A stretch of DNA of 64,000 nucleotides from Styela clava. Its lineage: Eukaryota > Chordata > Ascidiacea > Stolidobranchia > Styelidae. Below are positions 57,324 to 64,000 of the stretch, piece by piece. The notes under the pieces were generated by a model. It made no database searches, was not told where the DNA came from, and saw only the letters and a list, made by a program, of their open reading frames with translations. The position numbers and the translations under genes are program-made. Positions within the stretch are counted from its first letter, which is position 1; each line of letters opens with the position of its first letter. The stretch covers positions 8,849,426 to 8,913,425 of the forward strand of contig NC_135263.1 in NCBI RefSeq assembly GCF_964204865.1, written 5' to 3'.

Positions 57324-58911
57324 TAGGGGTGGGCAAAATCGAATAATTTTAACGAATATCGAATAGTCGAATATTTTTTATACACAACAGGAGGTCCAGA
57401 ACGTCGGTCGATACTCCCTTTGGAAATTAATAAGGACACTGAAAATCGGCTACAACGCGTTTTTTTACTGGTTCATTTCGTCATAATCGCCGTTTTTGCG
57501 GTGATATGTAATCTATATTACCGCCTTTTCTGTTTTTTGCAAGTATTAATTCTTTCGGGTCGGCGGGAATCGAAGTTTATATTTCCGGTTTTCCTGTACG
57601 TTCACGTCGGCAACAGCTGTTAAAACCATCAAAGATTGATTTCAAAACCCAAATGAATATTATTCTAATTCTCATCATTTGCATTGGCTTCCATATTACT
57701 TGTCAACGTTTGTAAATTTACCGTCACAAAATTAAGCCAACTGTTATTATTTTATTGATACCGGGATGCAGATATTTATTAAGACAATACCGTAATTAAC
57801 TTGCTATGCTTTTCTATGGTGTCTATGTTACGTTACAGATAAAACTCACAAAGCTGCGATTGCGTCAATCCCGAATGTTGATAGTGACTGAATAATTCGG
57901 CAATAAAGGCATTTCTGCGTGGCAAAATGACGAGATGACGTTAATAAACTTAACAATAATTTACATCTGCGACCTAATGCTGAAAAAATTGCGCTTTTGG
58001 GCCTAATAGATGGCCAGGCGCTAATTATAACTAACTCTTTCAAGTTCCGACGTTTTCTTTCAACAAACCCCGCGATCATCATAGCTAATATCGTTGCCCA
58101 GTAATTCACAATTTTATTTACGGAATTCGCAAATTCACTTTTACTTCTCTTGACGATTTTGATGATGCCACGCCCTATTTATTAGTGCAAAAATGCTCAA
58201 AATATAACGAATGAAATCATTTCCGATGCTACAACAATTCGTAAACGAGACAGTGCGCATCGAAATTCACGGTTGATTTTACGTTATACTTCTGTTCACT
58301 ATTTCTACACTCCACCCGCCATGCATGCCCGAGTTAAATGTTTACATTCTCGAAACATTACGGTACTTGGTCAAGAATGAAAGGGATCGCTGAAGAGTAA
58401 TTTGAAAGTACATTGAAAGAACTATGTCCTGCCATTTCTTTTCTGGTCATAGCTTGTTCGTGTTATACGATGTAGGGTTTCATGCGAAAGTTATATCAAC
58501 TTTTAATTTTCGTTAAACAAATTTATGTTTGGTTCATGCATGAAACGGCTAATCACGTGCCGCCAGTCATACAGAGTTTAAAATCTGGGATATTTATTTT
58601 AAATAGTTCATCTGATTTGACGTTTCTTAATTTAGGGAACGGTGTCGGTACCTTTCTTTGCAAAATAGGGAATGAAATGAACGATTGAAACGCAAAGAAA
58701 ACAAATACCACCACAACGCAATGACGATTTTTCAAATTTGTCACTTTTGTCTGTTAGCGAGCGTCATAGGTGAATTCTCGCGCAATTCACGATCGGTTCA
58801 GAGAGTTCTGTGTCCAAGTGAAGCGGCCCAGATCACGTGGTACCCGATATTCGAATAGTAAAATGCCATTCCAATAACTTAATTTTCCATTCGCTATGTT
58901 GCCCAGCCCTA
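57324..58911. mobile_element. hAT-type element with TAGGGGTGGGCAAA end
   Basis: This 1,588-bp element starts taggggtgggcaaaatcgaa and ends gttgcccagcccta. The flanks gatacgat (57316-57323) and gatacaat (58912-58919) match at 7 of 8 bases. Subterminal ttcgaat motifs occur at both ends. A block near the right end (cgtggtacccgatattcgaa) recurs in inverted orientation at about 55570-55670. No transposase domain recognised. Confidence 0.8.
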
Positions 58912-59558
58912 GATACAATGCAACCAAAAATACAAACATGCATATACATCTAATACAATCTGTACTGTTTAGGTATCATCACAACTGATTTTTTTTTCAG
59001 ATTCATTATGCCTTAAACAAAGAAGAGAAGGCAAGGTAGATGTATGTTAAATAAAGTTTATATAAAACCGACAGCCTTCTTGGCACTGTGATACCAACAT
59101 GAACAGTTGAACACATAGGTATATACTTAGAGTTAGAGGTGAAAAATAGTAGGAAAGCAATTTCAAAAATAAGACAACAATTAACTGGAGAAACCCCATG
59201 ATGCAGTAGGTGCAGATTTTATCAATTTTGACTTCCTAAAGTTTTGCAAATATGAATTCATAGTTTCTTATCAACATTTAGAATATTTTTGAGCAGTAGT
59301 TTCATATTTAAATATTTGTTCATTCTATAGTCCTGGAAACAAGTCTATCAGAAGTGTACATTCAATACTTTCTAGCTAATATCCTTATAATCATTTTATT
59401 CAATAAGATTGAAATGCACAAGAGTATATGTACACGGTCCATTTTCAGAACAAATTTGACTACCTCAGATCTTGGCAATCAAGCTTATAGTTAAGAACTG
59501 CAAAAGTTACAAATTACAAGAAATGAATAGTTCAAAAAGTTAAATAGTCGATGCATTG

Positions 59559-59726
59559 TCATTCTGAAATCTGATTATAGACAAATGATATTCCTTTCAT
59601 AGTCAAGCATGCGAAGAGAAATATCAAAATGTTCTTTCGAACTTGTTTACTTTCTTGCTTTTTCGCTTCTTCTAATTCCTTTTGTGTTGGTGGAGCTCCA
59701 GCCCCCATTCCTCCTAGTCGAAACAT
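59559..59726 (-). CDS. TOMM5-like small mitochondrial outer-membrane translocase subunit
   Basis: The ORF from ATG 59726 encodes 55 aa starting MFRLGGMGAGAPPTQKELEE, then a charged helix (AKKQESKQVRKN) and one hydrophobic segment (ILIFLFACLTMKGISFVYNQ). TOM5 proteins are about 50 aa with an MF[KR][LI]xG[LM] start, a charged cytosolic helix and a C-terminal transmembrane anchor, so length, start and layout agree. Similarity over the anchor is weak, so another tail-anchored microprotein is possible. The frame is open upstream to an ATG at 59810, but that extension looks like untranslated sequence. Confidence 0.55.
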   Translation of the reverse strand: MFRLGGMGAGAPPTQKELEEAKKQESKQVRKNILIFLFACLTMKGISFVYNQISE

Positions 59727-60133
59727 TCTCAAATCAAATGCTAAATGGTGGGGCTGCACAGAATATTTCAATAAATTCCACTGATAATACAAGCTGCAAT
59801 AAAAATGCACAAAAACAATGGTTAAAATTCACAAGAACAAAAATTCCTATCTTCAGATCTTAGAAGATAAGAGCACTGTATGACTAAGATAATTTTTGCA
59901 TTCTCGTTCAATGACAGAATGAGATTACATTGACTGATTGATGAGGTGCGGAAAGAATACTGAAAAAGTGACTTGATAAACTAGGCTAGTTACAGAGTTG
60001 GAGCCCTAATTTTCAAGAATCTATATCGGCAATGTGTCCTTTTGAGCCTAACTATAGCACCTTGGTACTGTCAGACTGTAGTAAAATTTACAGAGACTAT
60101 GTCAGTATGATCTTAAATATTTATATTTCTGGG

Positions 60134-60350
60134 GTCAATCAATCAATCAATCATTTATTTCGGTACTCTGACATAAAAACAAAACAACACAAAAACTGGA
60201 CAAACAAACAAAATGCAGAGATACCTGGAAGGCGAGCATAACTTAAAATAAAGTTAAAAAACGTAAAAGTACGCGCCCACCCACCAAAAAAAATAAAAAA
60301 TATTACTACAAGACTACAAAAAACACGATTCAGAATCGGGCAATGCTTTT
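60134..60350 (-). repeat. Retroposon 3' end with (TTGA)n tail, copy 2
   Basis: This is the homologue of 23749-23950 in the same orientation, with a longer ATTGATTG run and about 25% visible divergence. The shared core contains aggcgagcataactta and cgcgcccacccacc. Confidence 0.65.
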
Positions 60351-62640
60351 TAAGGGATCTGTAGAAAACTTACACAGAATATAACAAAATTTAGGTAGAT
60401 AAATAAAATGTAATAGACTTCTGACGACCTCTTTCGTCCAATTATGGTAATCATTCATTTATATATAAATGAAGTTGATTTTAAATATTTAACTCTAGGT
60501 CTGGAATTCTAGATTGTGTATTGCTCAATAAGTAAATAGCTGTAGGAAACATCTTGCTTTCAAATTCATAAAAATATCACCATTCACCAATAATTTATCA
60601 AATGTACAAACCAGAACAAAAAAAATGCATGCATGAAAGGCAGCATGAAGTTTTGAACATTGGAAATAAAGTGTAAATTTGCAAAATCACTAAAAAAATT
60701 TCAAATTGATTTCATAGATTATTTCTTTGATAAGTTTGCTAACAAATATTGAACACAGCAAATTTCAATAAGAGTGCTATGTAAGTGGGGTCATGCTTCT
60801 TATGGTTATGAAATAGGGCCTTAAAAATATGTTATCCATCATGGAATGATGTTGTTCGAAAAGCACAAATATAAAGTGCTATAGTTGCCTACAGACAGGC
60901 TTGAAATAGCTGCAAATACAAAGCATGACTAGTAGTGAACACAACAAAAAAGATTAGGGCAGTGTGTCTGAAAAAAATACAAAATAGCTATATACAATGG
61001 AACCATTTGCCAAAACAATATTCATACAACTACCAATACTGGTAGGCAACATTAAGATGTAAAAGAATTTATCAAAACAGTAAAAGCAGGTTCAATTACA
61101 CACTCACACAATGAAATACCTATGAGCAAAAATAAATAAGTGACAAAAATAAAGTTAAAATATGCTTGTGTCATAAGTGCCACATAATCCAAGTAAAGTG
61201 GTTGAAACTGTGATTAAAAATATATAAATTATTGGCAGTCAAAAGAAAAAAAAAAATACCACCAAATAATATCTACTGAGTACAGGAGTAAGGATATAGC
61301 TCATAATAAAAAAAAGAAATGAGTTATATTAATTTGAAATATTAGTGAGCAATACGTATGCATTGCCTAATTGTAAAACATTGTTCAGTGCTAGGTAGGA
61401 CATCACTTGTTTGAAATCAAGAAATCCAACATGAATACTTGAGCCTTTGAAATAAAATGACTTTTGTGGCACGCGTGCAATTGAAGAATTTGTGATTGTC
61501 TTTAAAATTGTAACCCCATGCCAGCAAAGAGCTGCATAAAGTAAACCCTCTTTAACTTTGATATTGGATAATCTGAAGTGTTGATTTATTTTATGCCATT
61601 CTTCATTGTTTTGGACGATGCTGCAAGGTATGGTACCGGTATGGTATTCACTTTCCAGCTTTCTGCAGTTCTGTTATTTTCCAACCTCCAGATTCCAAAA
61701 ACTTCCATTAGTTCCATACAATTATAACCGAATGATGTTGTCCATAATGTGCAATGTCTCACTTCAACAATCAATTTCGAATTTTCAGTACTTGTAGATG
61801 GAAGAAGTCGCCAGAAGGCTATTTTTATCCTAGGAATTCTACACGTCCCGGTTATAATTTAATCGGGACGGGCATAAATATCTTAATCAAATAGCGAATA
61901 ATGACATATAGCGAATAATGACATATATAATAAGGTTATGTAGGCCTAGGCATTTCGTTTTCTGTCAAGTTTCAAATCATCTGTTTTAAATGATCAGAAA
62001 ACTCAGAATATCAGTTTAGTCGGTCGGTTCGGCTATAAAATGATCTGGACTACCGGTACGTCACTAACAAGAATAATGCAACTTATTTGAGGCATGATTG
62101 CTGGATTGGGCAGAATAATTTAATCATAACTTAAAACTGCTGGGTACCATCTCAATATTTTTGCTGTGGGCAATTCGTACAGAAGTTGGCGCCGCGCCCG
62201 TTTTGTTGTTTCTTTTCATCACAGTATTCTCCAGTAAATAGTTTAAAATGCCTTGTGGTATTATTCGTAGCAAAAAGAGACGAATATACTGACATAACAA
62301 ATAAATTCCATTACGGCAACAGATACACAAGGCTGCGAACCGCAGGACAACAAATAGTCAAATTGGTAAATTTACTATCCGCATGGCTTTTCACGCATGG
62401 ATAATTTACGAAGATTTCATTTCAGCCAGTGTATTAGATATGAACAAAATTCATGTGCTCTATGCTTAAAACATAAATAAAAAATTTTCTGTTGCTGAAT
62501 TTCCTTTAGTTGCTATGCGCAGAAATTTAATGATACAAAAATAGATGAAAACTGACTAAAAAAATCATCAATATAGGGTCAAAGTTCAGGATCAGCCGAC
62601 TTGTCAGTCCCGATTGAGCTGCCCTCTCTTTTCCAGTTTC
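60351..62640. other. Intergenic, RPS3A upstream flank
   Basis: About 2.3 kb in which I can support no gene. A short hairpin-forming palindrome (cgtcccggttataatttaatcgggacg, quoted here only by position, about 61844-61868) and a tandem taatgacatatagcgaa duplication near 61895-61925 are the only structures seen. Short ORFs at 61586-61774 (-) and 62124-62404 (both strands) are unconvincing. Confidence 0.4.
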
Positions 62641-62646
62641 CCTAAG

Positions 62647-63032
62647 ATGGCTGTAGGCAAGAATAAGCGCCTTACAAAAGGCGGTAAAAAGGGTGGCAAG
62701 AAGAAGATGTAAGTTTTGTTTTACGTAAATAATAATTTTAAGGTAATCATGTGATATTTAAGCTAAATTTCTTATGTTCTGACCCCTTCACTGTCCCGAT
62801 GTTATTGGATATAAATCGATGATAGTGTTTTTTTAAGAAGTATCAGTGAACAAGATTAATGTGTATTTTTTGAATTTGCAGTGTGGACCCGTTTTCCAAA
62901 AAGGACTGGTATGATGTCAAAGCCCCAGCTATGTTTAAACAACGCCAGATAGGCAAGACCCTGGTTTCTCGAACCATTGGCACGAAAATTGCATCAGATG
63001 GTTTGAAGGGACGAGTGTTCGAATGTAACCAG
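62647..63032 (+). CDS. RPS3A: 40S ribosomal protein S3a, first two exons (gene continues past the window)
   Basis: RPS3a/eS1 is a small-subunit ribosomal protein near the mRNA exit site. Exon 1 (62647-62708) reads [20 protein letters not shown] and splices in phase 2 to exon 2 (62882-63032), giving [18 protein letters not shown] and [19 protein letters not shown] before the donor at 63033. This is near identical to animal RPS3A. Only about 71 of roughly 265 codons lie here and no further exon appears before 64000. The sequence just before ATG, ctctcttttccagtttccctaag, can be a short TOP-type 5' UTR or a splice acceptor (see findings). A hAT element occupies the next intron. Confidence 0.95.
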
Positions 63033-63084
63033 GTACTTCTTTTTTTATAAAAATCTCGTAATTCAAATAGTGTATGGCCTAGAA

Positions 63085-63964
63085 CAAGGGTGGGCAACCC
63101 CTGGCACGCGTGCCAAACTTAACACGCGATCCCATTTGTTCGGCATGCGAGCGAGGCCCCGGAAACGAGATCATTCTCCTTGCGATAAAAAGTTCCAAGA
63201 ATCTGAATTATCTGATGAAACTAGGTGCTCGTTTATTCATTATCGTTTGTTAACAATCTGTTATTTATTTATATTCTTTTTGTCCTTTCATGGCATACCG
63301 GTATTGCTAAAAAAAAATATTATGATGTAACAAATGAGTGAGCTCTCGAGAAGATCGCGGCATTCTTACATAATACAGTTCGTCTGTGCCGGCTCCCTTT
63401 CTTTTCATTTCGGCTTGATTTATAAAGTTGTACAGATCATGTTGGTTAGAGTTACTTGCTAACTTACTGTTATAATTTGATAAAGGGCTCAAGGGAGGGG
63501 AATAAAAGACAGAAGTGCATGCAACGAACAATTGCATGATTTGGGATGCCATTCCTAAAAATTTGTTTTTTAAAAACTTTGCAACTTTACTCTTCCTGTT
63601 TTCATCTACTTACGCTTGTGAATCTTTGTTCTCGGCTATGAACTTTATTAAGTCTCGTAATATGAGTAGAAGGATGAAACCAGAAGCTTGTGTATTTCCC
63701 TGAAAGTTGCAAAATATAAACCCATTGTAAAATCTCTATCAGCGGTAATGCAGCAACAGAAGTCTCACTGATATAGAATAAGAAAAGTAATTACTGATGA
63801 TTTCCCGAATAGTGAATATGTCTGTAGGCCTGCATGTTTAAAATGTTTGTTATTATGTATCATTGCTTTGAAAGTGGATAAGCTTTTTAATTTTAGTCGA
63901 CACGCGGTAGATTTTTATGGTTAAATTTAGCTGATTTTGGCACGCGAGCCGAAAAAGTTGCCTG
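63085..63964. mobile_element. hAT-type element in RPS3A intron 2
   Basis: This 880-bp element has ends CAAGGGTGGGCAAC and GTTGCCTG, with mirrored ggcacgcg(t/a)gcc subterminal motifs. The flanks gcctagaa (63077-63084) and gcctagga (63965-63972) match at 7 of 8 bases. It contains a transposase C-terminal fragment. It lies 52 bp after the exon 2 donor. Confidence 0.88.
63515..63703 (+). pseudogene. hAT transposase C-terminal fragment
   Basis: The open frame contains FATLLFLFSSTYACESLFSA followed by MNFIKSRNMSRRM. This matches the hATC signature S-T-Y-x-C-E-x-x-F-S-x-M-x-x-x-K-S-x-x-R of the SCAND3/GTF2IRD2-like hAT group, a different group from the fragments at 8062 and 37776. It is truncated at both ends. 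Confidence 0.8.
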
Positions 63965-64000
63965 GCCTAGGAGATCTATTTACAGATGATAAATTCAATA

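Noticed and set aside
62709..62881. Box C/D snoRNA in RPS3A intron 1 (vertebrate RPS3A introns host SNORD73)
   Set aside because: Only an imperfect C-box-like tcgatgat is seen, with no properly placed CUGA D box or terminal stem.

Overview
The window is animal nuclear DNA. It is AT-rich, its genes have many short exons with GT...AG introns of a few hundred bases, and its proteins are metazoan (NuMA with an LGN-binding motif, PPIL6, HMGB, ATIC, RPS3A). The vertebrate-like NuMA tail, compact genes and heavy hAT/MITE load fit an invertebrate deuterostome; an ascidian tunicate is my best guess, but nothing in the sequence proves it. All gene models were read by eye from splice sites and reading frame, with no alignment search.

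Layout: 87-21495 (-) is a NuMA (NUMA1) orthologue that can be assembled as 35 phase-consistent coding exons, about 2,345 codons. It has a Hook-like N-terminal domain, a long coiled coil with one 3,000-nt exon, and a basic tail with the LGN-binding motif. 21496-25242 is intergenic and repeat-rich (nested DNA transposons, a LINE-like tail, a tRNA-derived SINE). 25243-28187 (-) is PPIL6 in five exons. 28188-31006 holds two short related MITEs and an unassigned small ORF. 31007-33364 (-) is an unrecognised proline-rich protein with three membrane segments, whose first intron carries a DNA element. 33365-39826 is a transposon field. 39827-40831 (-) is an HMGB-type two-HMG-box protein. 40832-44872 is intergenic with one hAT and one MITE. 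44873-52767 (-) is ATIC in 17 exons. 52768-59558 holds a degenerate minisatellite, a second copy of the long dispersed repeat, two hAT elements and an orphan coding-like exon. 59559-59726 (-) is a TOMM5-like small membrane protein. 62647-63032 (+) holds the first two exons of RPS3A, which runs off the right edge with a hAT element in its next intron.

The genes have ordinary housekeeping or cell-division roles (spindle orientation, purine synthesis, chromatin, translation, mitochondrial import) and do not form one pathway. What stands out is transposon stratigraphy. At least eight hAT-type insertions have matching or nearly matching 8-bp target duplications. A hAT-like MITE family has three copies. 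A separate MITE family has three copies each flanked by an exact 9-bp duplication. There are nested insertions, and two copies of one dispersed repeat were each hit independently by hAT elements. Three hAT elements keep recognisable C-terminal transposase (hATC) remnants. I found no new biochemical system; the best candidates for novelty are the MITE families, the unidentified membrane protein and the orphan exon.
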